Below are positions 49,501 through 63,210 of a stretch of DNA of 64,000 bases, in pieces. The notes beneath the pieces are model-generated. The model saw only the letters and a list, made by a program, of their open reading frames with translations. It was not told the DNA's origin and ran no database searches. The stretch spans positions 29,710,145 to 29,774,144 of the forward strand of contig CM076266.1 of NCBI GenBank assembly GCA_038380795.1. Reading direction: 5' to 3'. Made by a program: the position numbers and the translations under genes. Each line of letters starts with the position of its first letter. Within the stretch, counting starts at the first letter, position 1. The stretch is from Pyrocephalus nanus (taxonomy: Eukaryota; Chordata; Aves; Passeriformes; Tyrannidae).

Positions 49501-51164
49501 TCTTGCTCTCACTTGCTGGCTGTGCTGTCCTGTAAGGCAGCTCAAAGGAGATGCAGCAGGATGCTCACAGCATGCTCCTGAGCTGCCTGAGACCAGTATG
49601 GGCACGTGTACAGGAACAAGGGAAAAGCCAGCTCTGTCCTGGGCTGGCTTTGCTGTACATGGCAGAAAACAGCCAGATGTCCATGACGGAACTTGGGCCA
49701 CAGCACGGCTTGCCCATGGGACCCTGCCCAGCAGCTACCACTGAGACAGAACAAGAGAGTGTCGAGAGCATGTGAGTGAAGGACCTCAGTGCTTTCAGTG
49801 ACGCTGAGGGTTAGCCTATTTCTGGCTCATTCTGTGATAATGCAGCTTGTGTTTTGGATGCTTGCTTGCACTTAAGCCTTTTAATCACTTGTTCATTAAG
49901 AAAAGGTTTTCAGGACACCTTGCTGAGAGGCAGCATCTCATATATCTCTGAGGAGAAAAAAAAAAAAACCACTTAGTCAAACACTCAAACCACTCAGATC
50001 CTAATGATAGAATAGTAATGAGATTGAAGGATATTATCAACTTAATGATAAACTAAGAGATTTGGTGCCTGTAACATGGGTTCACTCTTTAAGCCCCATA
50101 GGTGGTTCCTGAAGGATATGTGAGATGCAGCCAGGGGCTGGAAATAGGGTTTTTTTTCTGCTGGGAACTAGACCAACTAAACTGCATTTTAAGAATGGTT
50201 TAGTGATACACTGGAGGAGTGGTGCAAGATGGTAAAAAAAACCCCAACAAACCTAGACCTTCCTTGTGATGATTCATGGAATTTACAGAGGGAAAAATCC
50301 TGATGAGATGTATATTATTTCCTCTTTACCCCTGCACACATCAGTCTTGATGTGTAAAATGACATTCCTTAACTCATGCTGGAAGAAATGATAGTTTCAG
50401 TGGACATGGAAGTGAAATCAGTGACTAACTTGTCCACAGTTATCCAGGACTCATACAGTGAGCTGAACCCTCCTTGAGAAGCCTTCTTTTGCCATTGCTG
50501 AACTCCATCACTGGAAAAACAGGCAAAAAACTCTCATTTGAGAGTCAGACCACTGCTGTAATTGGAATAGATACCATTTTTTTCTCTGCAAAAACCCTCT
50601 GAAATTGAATGTATCAGTCTTTGCCTGTTCTGCTTTGGGATCCTCACTAGTGAGCAGCCAAGGTGCAAGGTATGGGATTGCCTGTCCTGCACTTACTGCA
50701 GACTTTGCTCTGGCTGTGGTGAAGCAGGGAGAGATGCCCCTGACATCACACCTACATGAATATTGCATTTGCTAGGAACTGATGCAGCTTTACATACTTA
50801 TATATACAAATGTATTGATTAGTCAAATATAAAGCACAATCTAATGCAGTGCCCGCTGAAGCAATTTGCCATTGTTTTAAAGGATCCCTTTCCTGACAGA
50901 GTGAATCATTTCTAATCCACATAGACATGGGCCATTTAGTGTGGTTTACCTTGAAGAGTGCCCCTCAGCTTAGCCAAAAAACAAACTAGCTCTGCTGGAG
51001 GCCCAGGGAGAACAGAAGCATTTAGCAGCAAATTTTGGCTTCAAAATCTCCATCCCCTCAAATATTGTGCTATTTTTGAGGTGAGCTGATATCCAGTACT
51101 TGGAAGTCTGGCCCAACCTTTTCTGAATCCAGGCAAATAACATTCTGTGAAATAACACATACGA
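46552..51164. other. unique noncoding sequence, no gene seen
   Basis: Small structures include a perfect 12-bp duplication of ACTGGTGGCAGC (47181-47204), a perfect 8-bp hairpin at 48055-48074, a 9-bp duplication of GAGGTCCTG (49062-49079) and an A13 run at 49956-49968. No gene or interspersed repeat was recognised. Confidence 0.5.
47181..47204. repeat. 12-bp perfect tandem duplication
   Basis: ACTGGTGGCAGC occurs twice in direct succession. Confidence 0.9.
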
Positions 51165-51586
51165 GGAACAGCGGAGATGGAGAAGCCATATGAGGAGTGG
51201 CTGAGGTCACTTGGCTTGTTCATCCTGGAGAAGAGAAGACTGAGAGGAGACCTCATTGCAGTCAACAGCTTCCTCACAAGGAGAAGGGGAAGGCACTGAA
51301 CTCTTCTCTCTGGTGACCAGTGAGGGCCCAAGGGAATGGCCTGAAGCCGTGTAACAAGAGGTTTAGGTTGGATATTAGGAAATGGTTCTTCACCCAGAGA
51401 GTGTTTGGGCACCAGCACAGGCTCCCCAGGGGTCACAGCATCAAGCCTGGCAGAGTTCAAGAAGCGTTTGGATGACACTCCCAAGCACATGATGTGACTC
51501 TTGGGACTATCCTGTGCAGGGCCAGGAGTTGGACGAGATGATCCTTGTGGATCCCTTCCAATTCAGGATATTCTATGATTCCATGA
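51165..51586 (+). mobile_element. CR1 LINE, 3'-end fragment with intact terminus
   Basis: The segment follows the CR1 3' region in order: GGAGTGGCTGAGG, CATCCTGGAGAAGAGAAGAC, GGAGACCTCATTGCAG, GGTTGGATATTAGGAAATGG, then GATGATCCTTGTGGATCCC. It ends in the diagnostic TATTCTATGATTCCATGA at 51586. It starts inside the element, as 5'-truncated CR1 copies do. A 149-codon ORF on the opposite strand (51041-51490) is merely antisense to this element. Confidence 0.9.
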
Positions 51587-54500
51587 AATAAAACCAAGGC
51601 ACATACCGCACCTTCCTGCATGCACTTGCATGAGTGCATAGGTGGTTGTTGAGGATGTAGAGGGATAGTCAGAAGCGGGTAGGCTCAATTGATTTTGAAA
51701 CAGACTCCCAGCACAAGTCTAAAATTCTTAGCATAACTCTAAAATGCTCAGAGAACTGCATTTTTTTGAGAGAGGGTGTTTAATTTTTGCTTGTACTGTG
51801 TGTTTTCAGAGCCAAAATAGACATTATGAAATTTGTCTGATTGGGTAAAAAAAGCACATTTCAGTCAAACTCAGCCTCCTGCATCTACAGAGAAGGGTGG
51901 CTTTGGAGAAGCTAATTTAAAGCTGAGGCTTCAACTCAAGGCCTCTGATTTTTAGTCCTAAAGGAGCAGATGTGTAAATATACCCCACTGGATTGTACTA
52001 GATTGCATCATGGGGCATCAGCAGTGGCTCTCATCAGCCCAGGATGGGCCTGATTGCATGGAGAAATGCTGCTGCTTGTGGCAAAGCTCCTGTGGGAGGT
52101 CCAGGTACCCAGGAGCATGGCTGGCATCCTCGCTGGGAGATGCCCTGCATGGTGCCTGTGTTACTGGGACACTGCTGGCAGCAGGGGCTGAGCACATCAG
52201 TAGCTGTCACACCAATACTTGTCTCCTGAGACTCTTCCCATAAAAATCACTGATGCCTCACAGCACCCTGTCGTCTCTCATCTGTGATCTGCATCTTGCA
52301 AAACCCTGACCAGTAGCAGAGGGATGATGTGTCTGCACACACTACCAGGTATCACAGGGGGCTTTTCTCCAGGCAGGGAGTGCTTCCTTCTTGGGTGTGC
52401 TGTTCCCACCAGCTCCCAGCACCACCTTTCCTACCCTGAGCTCAGGCAGATACAGTGTTACTGAAACACAGTTCTGGGGCACCTCATCACTTGCTTTCAA
52501 GGTCTGCAGCAAAATTTGTCAGATAAACACAACATTATTGTCATTAGTAGTAAATACAATAGACAATAATTTCATTCTTTGAGAATGAAAGCGCACCAGC
52601 TTTTACTAATATCTTCCCCCCTCCCTCAATCTCTTGCATGTCTAAATTCAGACGTCTCAGAATCAGCTCTGCCTATTATGTGAAGCACTTCTGTAGAAGG
52701 GTTAAAAATGCTTCCCACCATCATGATCTATGGGCTAGGGTGCATTTATCTCCAGCACCAATGTTTAGCTTCTGCATACTCTCTGAGGTTCAGAGGTTGG
52801 TAACAGGTGTAGGCAAGACTTTAAAGCAAAATATATGTCAATGAGAAGGGTGTGGGTTTTATCAGTTTCTGTCCTATTTGCTCTGCTGTAATTACTGTTA
52901 TTAAAGATTTTTTAATTGCATTTGTAGAACTCTTCTTTCTTGTCTAGTGCAGATCTGGCACCCTGAAGGAGCATCAGCCAGCCAAGGCAGTTTCTTCTGT
53001 GGTAGTGGGATTGTTATTCCCTGCAGCAACTCTGAATCAGTTGCCTGAACTGACACAACGCTTTTGCTGCTAACCTGAAAGCACATTTTCCAGTTTAAAA
53101 ATTTGGATTAAACCTGTCAGGTGTAGGAGGGGTCCACATGTCAGTAGGGAAGCAAAATAGAGGATGAGGCAGCAGTTAATTATTCTTGTGTTTTTCACTG
53201 TTATCAGTGTGCCAGGGACTCCTCTCCTGGCTTCCTCTTTGCACCCACGGTCCTCCCTTGCTGCTGGAGGCTCATCGTGCTTACAGACATACAGACAAAC
53301 CCCTAAGAGAGGACCCTGCTGTGGGATGCTGAAGCCCAGCTAGGAGTTTCTTTATGAAGCAGATTGCTCAAATGACAGAGGAATTTTTACCTTCAGAGGC
53401 TGCTTTTCCATTTCTGGTCACCAGACATAAGATAACAGGAGAACAAGGGAAGAAAGAACTGCAAGGTAGATGTGCCTGGCACTAGGCACCGCTCTGTGCT
53501 CTGAGTGTTCGTGTAGCAGGAGATACCCACAGAGAATTTGTTCCCCCATCTGTTCCTCTGTAGATCATTTTAAAAATTAACTTACTCTATTAAAAAGAAA
53601 ATGTGATTGTTACAGTTAAGTGGCTGCAGTGCTAGAGATAGTTTGTCCTTCCCCCCTCAAACTATATCCAAAAATGCTCAATTAATAACACATTAACTTA
53701 GTCAGAAATGAATGAGAATAAGTTAAGATTTTGTGAAAAATGCATTTTATTTTGTGTAATAAACATTTTTTTTTCCTGGCCTATAATGTTGCAGAAGAGA
53801 TAATTCCTCCCTACAGCACATTTCACACTTTCCCAGTTTCAGACAGATTAGCACAAATGACATTTCGTGCTCAACTCATCTGATTTTAGAAAGCACTCCT
53901 CCATCAAGTTACACTACGTTCAGATAATTATTCTATAAAAGTATTCTTAAACTAATCGTATGAATGGAGAAAAAATACAGCCACATCAGCCAGACACTGT
54001 CTCCATGCCTGAAGAAGATGCAGAGGACAGGGAGCTGCCAGGGGCCTTCCACTGGTGGAAGGAGTGGACATCTGACAAGGTCAGTATTTATGTACAGTTC
54101 ACATGTAAGAGAATAATCATTAAAATCAAGGTAAGACAAATAAAAATAGGTATTAATGTTTCAAAAAGCTCAAAGGAGACTTATAAATCTATTAATTTTT
54201 CATCAAGACTGAATCCATCAGAGCCCAGATCCTTCTTTCTAATAAATTCAGTTGTCAGACTCTGAGTCCTTTACTGCAAATGCTGACAGTGCTTTCTCAG
54301 TACCCAGACTACGCTCTGCTTTGGTAGAATTTTCTTTCTTTGTCTTTAAATTGATCGTGTGATAAAGCCTGCTGCTTGAGCAATGGGTCTTACACCAACT
54401 AAACTACTGAGTTTATCTTTTTTTTATTTCGCAGCAAAAAATAATAAATGGCTACAGGTAACACTTTGTTGTCTTCAGAGCTAATCTGGGATCGGTTCTC

Positions 54501-54954
54501 TTATGAGAAAAACACTGCCTGAAATGAGATGTGAGTTCTGCCTTGTTACACTGCAGAGCACAGAGCAGAGTAGTAGTGCTCCAGAGAGCCATTTTCCAAA
54601 ACAGTTTCCTTGCAAGTATTACAGTGATATCTTGGGCAAAGCGAAATGTAGAAACATCTTTGTGAAGTTATCAGTAAATCTGACCTTGGAACACTGAGTT
54701 CCCGTCTCCATTTCACCTGACAGTTTCAACACCTTTGGGTAAGTCATATAGGAAGGCCCCCAGTAATGCTTGCCCTGGCTGATGTTGTATTAAATCTTCT
54801 CTAAAGGTTTTTTTTTGCAAGATGTCACTGTAGTTCTGTGTTTCTAACTTCTCTAATAGCATTACTGGTGGAAAAGCCACAGACACTAGACTCGTTGGTA
54901 TCAATCCTTGCCCTTCATTCGGTTTGCAACCCAACTTTGCACAAATTAAAAGAG
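51587..54954. other. unique noncoding sequence, no gene seen
   Basis: No repeats apart from short A/T runs. An AT-rich stretch at about 53.6-54.0 kb has many homeobox-like words but no stronger support. ORFs are all about 100 codons or fewer and without family resemblance. Confidence 0.5.
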
Positions 54955-55369
54955 ATCATAGAATCATAGAATGGTTAGAAGAGACCTTAAGGACCATTTA
55001 GTTCCAGTGCCCCTGCCATGGGCAGGGACACCTCCCACTAGACCAGGTTACTCAAAGCCACATCCAACCTGGTCTTGAACACTGCCATGGATGGGGCATG
55101 CACAGCTTCTGTTCCCAGGTGGTATCTCACCACCCTTGGAGCAGAGTTTCTTCCCAATATCTAATCTACTCCATCACTTTGAAGCCATTCCCTCTTGTCC
55201 TGTCATTACATGCCCTGGTAAGAAGTAAGTCACTCTCCAGGTCTCTTCAGGCCTCTTTAGGTGCTGGAACACTGCCAAGAGGTCTCCCTGGAGCCTTCTC
55301 TTCTCCAGGCTGAACATTACCAGCTCTCTCAGCCTGTCTCCCTAAGAGAGGTTGCTTCAGCCCTGATCA
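54955..55369 (-). mobile_element. CR1 LINE, 3'-end fragment with intact terminus
   Basis: The plus strand opens ATCATAGAATCATAGAATGG, the reverse complement of the CR1 3' terminal repeat. It continues through GGCAGGGACACCTCCCACTA, CATCCAACCTGGTCTTGAAC, CATTCCCTCTTGTCCTGTCA, GGAGCCTTCTCTTCTCCAGG and CTCTCTCAGCCTGTCTCC. This is the textbook minus-strand CR1 order. Identity is high enough that it appears younger than the copies at 4 and 24 kb. It is 5'-truncated near 55369. Confidence 0.95.
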
Positions 55370-56200
55370 GCAGCCATTAGCAGTCAGAACAACTTTTTAT
55401 TGTGCAAGCTGTAAATAGCCAGGAGTTTGTGAGCATTCCTTTTCTGCTTCATGACTGTACCTCTGTGCACGGGCTGCTATGCTTCACTTGATGGCTCATC
55501 TTAAATCCAGTTAGGTGTTTAAGATGGTGCAGGACTTGGTGGTAGCGGCCTTTACTGTAAGCAAGTACTACAGAAAGTTGTGCTGGCTCCCTTGCGGCTT
55601 CTGGGTGACTTCTACGGTGAAAAACTTAACTTCAGAATCACCTTGGCACTGACTGAGCTTGGGCAACACCTGAAAGTTCAGCCAGTGAAGATATCTGGCA
55701 CTGAATCTCCAGCCCACCCGGTGCAAGAGCCAAGCTCAGTTAACTGCCCCAAAGGCACGCAGGAGACGTGTGGTGAGACAGGCTTTTGAGTGTACCCTCT
55801 TAAATTTAGAAAAACACATGTCCTGTTAGTCTTAATTTGACCGTTCACGATGTCTTCTTGCGAAAAACAGCAGAGGTGTCTTCATGGATCCACCTCCCTC
55901 AAACCCACAGCTCAAAGCAGCCTTAACTCAGTGACCTGGATGGACAGACAGCCCTGCCCTATCTCTCACCTTCAGCCTCCCTCCAGTGCTTCCCTGTGTT
56001 GTCTGGTGGACCCAGAGGTCCCCACCTTCCTGTAGCCACCACCATGGCGTTCCCTGTTCCTGCACATGGGTGCAGCCCCCCACCAACCCTCCTCCCAGGT
56101 TGTGCAGCATGTAGGCAGCAGCCAGTTTAAGTATTATATTCCCAATCATGCAGGCACAGAGAGCGAAGACTATTGGGGTAACAAGTACTGAGATGTGATG
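55370..56200. other. unique noncoding sequence, no gene seen
   Basis: Nothing recognised between the CR1 and the AT-rich block. ORFs are short and overlapping. Confidence 0.5.
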
Positions 56201-56800
56201 TATATGTATATAGCACATTTGAAGCACAAACTACAGGTATTCTAAAGTGTATGTGAAAATTATTATTATTCAGCCTGTTCAGAAAATATATAGATAATAA
56301 CTCTAATAAAAGCTATAAATAAATAAAGATGTGAGGGATAAAAATTCCTGTGAATTTTTAATCTGAGAAATAAAGAACATAGTGTTAATATAGCATAATT
56401 GTTTCATTAAATATTTAAAATATGCTTTCCATTTTAAATTTGTATTTTAACAAATATCTATTCCACTTACAAACTAGTAACACATTTTATGAATATTACA
56501 TACAGGCAGGAGAAGCTTCCTCAATAAAAAGAACTTAATCCTTACATATTCAGTCTCTTGATCAAACATTTCCTTTTATATAAGGATGCATTTGGATAAT
56601 TCATTATAATTTATAAATTTTCTACTAAGAGATAATGCAATTACAAATGTTCTTGCAAATCTTTCTTACTGCCCTTACATACCATTTCATTTAAATATCA
56701 TTCTGTTATTTACAACTGCTTCATTTTAATAAGAAAAGATGCTCACAACCAATTATTTAATTGAATGGTGCTTCTCAACACACTATTCATCTCTCTCAAA
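56201..56800. other. AT-rich unique block
   Basis: This 600-base stretch is strongly AT-rich but not a simple repeat. It contains several TTTAAAT, ATTTATA and TAAT words and no long ORF. It might be conserved noncoding sequence or ordinary AT-rich DNA. Confidence 0.4.
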
Positions 56801-59800
56801 ACAATTTGCATTTTGTATATTTGGAGCAGATATCAGAAAACATTATTGTAATTTTCTCAAATAACATTTTTGCAACATGCCACTACTTGGGGCAAGAGCT
56901 GATACAACTATGGAAATCAACAGCCTCAACAGCCTTAGCAGGGTAAGGCAAGGCTGATCCTTTATCAGGTGGAATAAATATCTTGCTAGATGCAACTTCA
57001 GCCAGCAACTCCTTTATGCCCCTGAAAACTGAACTGATGATGTTAATTTGGATGGGGCTTGTTTATGTGCCTCATTTTTTTCCTGTTCTCAAAAGAGTGG
57101 GCAAATCCACCAGAAACTCTTGCTGGGATGGAAAGCTTCTCAGTCCCACCATATGTCAGTTAAGACATCCATACAGTGCTCAGTTTTATTCTTTTTGTCT
57201 TTATTTTTTTCCCTTTTTTTTTCATTTATATTTAATGAAAGTCCAAGTTGTTCAAGGATAAGAAAAGGAGATGAGTAATGCATTAATACTGTCTGTAGGC
57301 AAACAGCATCTCTATAGTACAGCAACACTCTTCCACAGAATTTTGGCATGGGTTTTTTTATGGTGTGTTTCAGGGGTTTCCCCATTTCCAAATCATTAAA
57401 CTCTGTATGAAATAGTAGTTGCAGGAGGCCATCTAGCATGGGCTGGCAGAGGTGGTATTTGTGCCTTGATGCTCTTTGAAACACCAATGTCAGGTTGATA
57501 TAAAATATCCACAAATTGATGCAATCATATTTTCTTAGACCAAGGGGATGTGCTCAGACCTCACTTCTGCAAATACCAAGGCAATTGGTGAAGGATATTA
57601 CACAAGATCTCCTAAATGAGTGCCTAATTTTGCATGGCTGTCTGAGCAATTGTTACCGCTTCCTATGGGCACGTGGATTATGAAACGTCTTTAATTAACT
57701 CACTATACTACTGAGGTTTTTTTTCTACTTGACCCCTCCCTCATTAATTGCTCCTCAAAATCCTGCTTGTCCTCATCATCAATGCGTGACTGTCTTATTT
57801 ATTGCACACTGCTCACACCCTGCTCTGAAAGCAGAATTATTCATGCCTTCCTGGGCTTTGCTGCAGCGTGTGGTATCAGCGTTTCACAAACATTTAACTG
57901 ACTCTCGTGGTGATTCTGACGAGATGAATTATCACTGGAGATGGCTCTGCATAGACAACCAAGGCACTGAGCAAACGGTCCAAACTACCCACAAAGTCAG
58001 GGTGGAAGGTTTGAAATGCCTAAGGCTTATCATTTCATAGTACATCATATTTTCTACAGCACTTAATAGGCTCAGAAAATAGCTTCTATTGATTTGAGAT
58101 GTAATTGTGCATGCCAAGTACTCCTGCAAGCCCAGTCCAAAGACTCCAAGCTGGGTACCACAACATTGCAAATTGCCCTCTCTGAAAAGCTTGGTTCTTG
58201 TGCCTTTCCACAATCACTAAGGGATTCTGTGGCAGCAAAAAGGCTAGGGTGAGATCCTAGGCAGGGATTCAGTGGCACCTCAGCGCAGGCTTTTCCCTGC
58301 CCACAGCTCCATGTCCCAGGTGCAACCCATGTTCAGCCTCTGTAAGAAATGAGATGCTGAGAACTGTTTATCTTTCTTCACAGATCTGATCAAGCCCAGA
58401 AGCAAACCCATGGTTTGCACAATGCCTAAACATTGTATTCCACAACCCAGTTGTCCTTTGGAGAACACAATTTGGCCATAAGGTACTATAGATGTACCAC
58501 AGTCAAATGAGAGTTGTCTGGACTGTCTTAGTTCAGGCAGCTTTTTTTTGAGGCATTTTTTTGAGGCATTTCCTTTATTAGCTTTAAGACACTGGCTTTT
58601 TCACGCAGTCTTCCGCATTATTTTTCTAAGGAAGATATTAAAAAATTAATCCCATCCTTCAGCATCAGATAACATCCTTGTGGTCCACTTGCATTGGTGG
58701 GAACTTCTACATTCACAACTTAAACCTGCAACACTGGAACCAGCCAAGTAACTGATAAAAGTGACAAGATTTTGTGGACCCAGAGTAGAAGAGGGTGAGA
58801 CAGGTGATGTTTACAGATGACAAACATAGCCAGAGAACTGCAGAAGTCACGCTTTGGGAATACACTGCAAGCTCTGGAGGTCTGTGTCTCTTCCTTAGGG
58901 GCCAGCCACAGGAGCAAAGCTACTGAGAGCACTGCAGACAGACACTTCCCCCTTTTTGCCCCATTTATGCAGGCACTCCAGGTAAGTGTCAGACAAAGTC
59001 CATCACCACCGATGTCCCTGGGCTTTGGGAACACTCAGGTGCTCAGTCACCATGGTCCAGGACATGGGAGGTGGCATTGCAGCATGATGTGTGAAGTTGG
59101 TTCCTGGGGAGATTTTTAGCTGTTCAGTGGGACAAGTAGTTAATAAGCAGATGCTTATTACACAATGGAGGGTTTTTTTCATATTCTTGTTCTTTAAACA
59201 AGTCTGGAATGGGGATGGTAAAAAGCATGTCCTAGACACAAGGTCTTGCCTGCAAAATAATTGTCAGTCCTCATCTTGAAACTTTCAAATTTCAGCTGAG
59301 AGATACGTATTTTTCCCCAGCTTCATTCTGAGGGGGGAAAAACGTGAGCAGTAAACCTACAGCACAGAAAACTTTAATGCAAATACTTAACACTTTTCTA
59401 TGTACATAAAGGAATGTTTTATCACAGAAAATACCAGGTCTTTTCAGTAAAAGGTAATGACCCCAATGTCTTCTGTAATTAGAATAACTTCTATAGTCTC
59501 AAATAGTTATTTTAAATAATAATATTTTCCAAGTAACTTTGATTGATAAAATAATGAGCAACAAGCAGTAAACTAGAAAGATCAGTGAATTAATGGTAAG
59601 CTATTTGATATGCAATCCTAAACCTGTGAGCAGGTGAGTGTGGCCCTGTTTTGGAGCGTGAGGCCAATGCCATCCAGGAGCATGACCTCCAAGTGAAATC
59701 TATCACAGAAATCCTTTTAGAGTAATATTTCATCTTAGACCTTTCTGTATGGCCATAGTTCTCTGACCAACAGCATTAAGTTGGATTTCCTGTAGATTCA

Positions 59801-62800
59801 CAGCACAGACAGATGCTGGCTTCATTGGCATGACCTCTCTTCCCTTCTTGGTCCCCTATTTTCATGCAGATTTGTGGAACATGCCTGCAAAGCCTCTGGC
59901 AGATTTTGCTGGTAAAAGTTCAAAAGTTAAGCAGAGAGGGCAAACTGACATTAGAAGGTCATATGCACTTTTATTAAGGAGGTGGAGCTTGGAAGGTGTG
60001 TGCATACACGATCACGATGTACAGAAGGGCACTGTACACAGAACACAGCTGGAACAGCTGGAGCCATGCCAGTTGACATGAGCAGAAGATTTGGCACATA
60101 AAATGTGTGGTGTGCAGAGAGCCCAAACGGTTTGCTTTTCTTAAAGCAGTGTAACACTTGAAGTAGATTTCTAGGGCATAATTGCTGTAGCTACTCCATG
60201 TATTTATTATCTTTGCACAATAGCTGACTGCAAGACTAAATAGAATGGGATATCATTTCTTGCACAATAGTGATGTCTTGTTAAATTATTCACATTATTT
60301 ATTTGACAGATACTAATAACCGTTATTTGGTATTCAAGAGAGAGACAAAATTGGCTATTTGTTACATTCCTCCATTATCTAATATTCATAAAACATATGT
60401 GATGTAAAATGTCTTTCTGATGGATGGCCGTCTAGGATGTGTTTACATGTTCTGTTTTATTAACAGAGAAAACAGCTACTGAAACTTATTTACAACTGTC
60501 CCCCAGTGCTCAGATCAGAAAACTTGATTTCTAATCACTGAGCCTCCTTCTTCCATATTCAGAAAATATCCTAATTTGGACCATGTCCCACTCCCACAGC
60601 ACTCCTTGGTCTTTCCCTGTGTGGCTGCTAGCCTGATCTCACGTCTGCTAAAATGTGGGCATTGGATTCATGCTGTGACCCCTCCACAGAGGGCTGAGAT
60701 CCCTCAGGAGGTCTCACTTATCCCAGAGGTAAATTGATGTTGACATTTGCCTTCAGAGATGAAAACCTATTATATGAACATCGGCCGTGTTTTCCACCCC
60801 AGCCGATAGCCCACCAAGAAACCGTACCACACGTAGGCTCAGTTCATATGACAGAATGGGCTGCAGGCAGGATTTATTTTCCCATTGTCAGTTCCCATTG
60901 AGGCAAGGGGTATTTACATGTGTTAATAGACATTAGTCATGTAAATCCCCAGTTCATCAATAGGAAAAAAGGACTCTGAAAATTGTTAAATCTGATTTTC
61001 CAGAAGATTAGAAACAAGCCACGCTTAATCGGATGCTGCTATCACTATTCCTTTTTTTTGTTGTTTTTAAGAATGTTATTCTGATTATTCAGCTATAATG
61101 ACCCAAATATATTCAGTTATGCAGAACAATGAAGGGAAATCAAGTGTCCTTGATTCCCTGACATGCTCCTATGGAAATAACTGATTAAATCTTTCAAAGC
61201 AACATATTTTCTCATCCTCCATTTTAATCATCACATTATACACATTATATATATTCAAAGGTAAAACCAAAAATTTAGTTTAAAATGCACTTCCAGCAGC
61301 TTCCTTGTTTGATTTAATCTTTTAAACCCTGCAAACAAGTTATCAGCTGATTCTACAACCTTGAGCAATGGGCTCTCACTCTAATTAGCAAACAGGAGCA
61401 AACAAACCCTGAAAAAGAAGAACCAGTCTAAGTTTCCTTGCCAAGGCAGTCCACTTAGGGCAAAGCAGCCAGTGTGTCAGGTCAAAAATGGGAAATCCTC
61501 ATATTTTCATTAATAACTTAGGTGTTTACTTGCAGGTAAGCCCAAACTAAAGGGGTTTACAAATTGGCTGAAGGTTGAGATTAGAGTTCAAAACTAACTT
61601 GGTAACCCCGGGATCTTTTCTCCAGCAGGAGACTCAATCCAATAAACATAAGAACAAGATGGGAATAATGCACTGTACAAGCAAAAGAATGGTCAGGCAG
61701 CACTGCTGCAGAGAAGGATGTGGGCTTGAAGGGGTTTTTCAACCCAAACATTAGCCCTGGTGCTGTGCCCTGTAACAGCTGAGACGTGAAACCACCCCTC
61801 ACAGAAGAATCAAATCCACTCTTAGATACTGTTTCTAAGCTTCTACTGTTTGTTATCTTAAACTAAAACATTTATAGGCAAGAACTCACTTTTTTCTTTA
61901 TTATTGCCTCTTTATGTCACATAGCACTATGGGGTTTGTGTTAAAGCTAAGGCACTCTGTCAGTGATGAAGATGATATTTATGGACTCCCCATCCCCAGA
62001 AGGAGTCCCAGGAGATGGTGAAGTTTGGCCAAGTGGGGCATGTGGGAGCCACAGGGAAGGTGACCTTCCTCATCCCCAGCCCCTGCAAAGCTTAGTCCAG
62101 CTCATACACAAGGGTGAGAGCAAAACTCAGAGCATGTCATCAAAACTACTGCTTACAGAGACACATCCCTGTGCTTTCCTGAACACTAAGCAGACAGTTT
62201 GGTGAAAGACCTGTCATCACCTTTTGGGGAAGCCAAATATGCTGTGTCCAAAGGGTCATCCTCATCCACAGACGTACCGGTTCTTCCGAAGGACTCTAAC
62301 AGACCTCTGGAATCAGCTCAACCTGTCTGTCTGGTCTTTTTTTCATCACACTGCCCGACAATTTACTTGGAATGGAAGGCAGACAGACAAGATTGTGGTT
62401 TCCCAAAGCTCTTATTTTTAAGAGAGTATCCTATTTACCACCCCCATTTCCTGGCACATGACTGATGGAAGGCAGGGCTTACACATCGCAGCCGGTAGTT
62501 TGGCAGTCTTGTAATTGAGTCTCCTAAGGAGCCCAGGCTGAACCCTAGCTGGACCAGGTCATTTGTTGCTATTCGTTTCATCAACTTGCTCTAAAACCTC
62601 CTCTTCTGACAGTTCAATCTGAGGCTGTTTCTTGCTCATTCCCTGTCAAAAAAAGCTGCGGTGTGGGAGATTTCCTGAGGCTCCTCTCCAGCAAACACCA
62701 GCACAGAGGGCTGGTCTGCCTCTGCTCCTATGGCCCTGTCATCTCTAAGTGCTCCCATTACCCCATGGTCATCTCTCGGCCCTACGTGTTTGCTGGCAAG

Positions 62801-62879
62801 TGGCCTCTGACTGATGTAGTCGAAAATTGTTTTATTATTGGGCTTTATGCCTTTTACTAAATTGTTTCATAAAAATTAA
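56801..62879. other. unique noncoding sequence, no gene seen
   Basis: Includes T-rich runs at 57184-57232, a 13-bp-period duplication of TTTTTTGAGGCA at 58543-58571, and AT-rich, homeobox-word-rich patches at about 60.2-60.4 and 61.3-61.4 kb. No interspersed repeat, RNA gene or exon was recognised. Confidence 0.5.
58543..58571. repeat. 13-bp tandem duplication
   Basis: TTTTTTGAGGCA appears twice with a 13-bp period. Confidence 0.85.
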
Positions 62880-63210
62880 TTTTGGCTGCTTTTGCTATGG
62901 GTTTGCTTCTGTTTGCAGAGGTTATGCTCTTCTGTTTTCTCTGCTTTGGACATAACCTACGTTTCTTAAGGCCATCTTTGATTGCCTTCTTTATCCAGCT
63001 ACTTACCTTCTCCCTGGTTTAGTTCCTTTTTTTAAACATTTTCTGATAACTGGAAGTACTTTGACGTGACCTGGTCGCCTTTTGAGATAATCTTCTCATC
63101 ACCTGTGAGCATTTTACTCTCTTGGCTGTTGCTTCTAATTTCCTTTTAACCAGCTGCACATCACACTGGTCCCTGCGTGAACTGCACACACTGGTTTCTC
63201 TCAAGCACCC
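62880..63210. mobile_element. possible very old LINE (CR1/L3-like) remnant
   Basis: Phrases such as GCCATCTTTGATTGCCTTC, ATCCAGCTACTTACC and GCTTCTAATTTCCTTTTAAC resemble, at low identity, an ancient CR1/L3-type vertebrate LINE region. The resemblance is by eye and from memory, with no terminus, ORF or target duplication. It may be unrelated unique sequence. Confidence 0.2.

Noticed and set aside
51041..51490. 149-codon minus-strand ORF
   Set aside because: It is antisense to a clear CR1 3' end and is not a gene.
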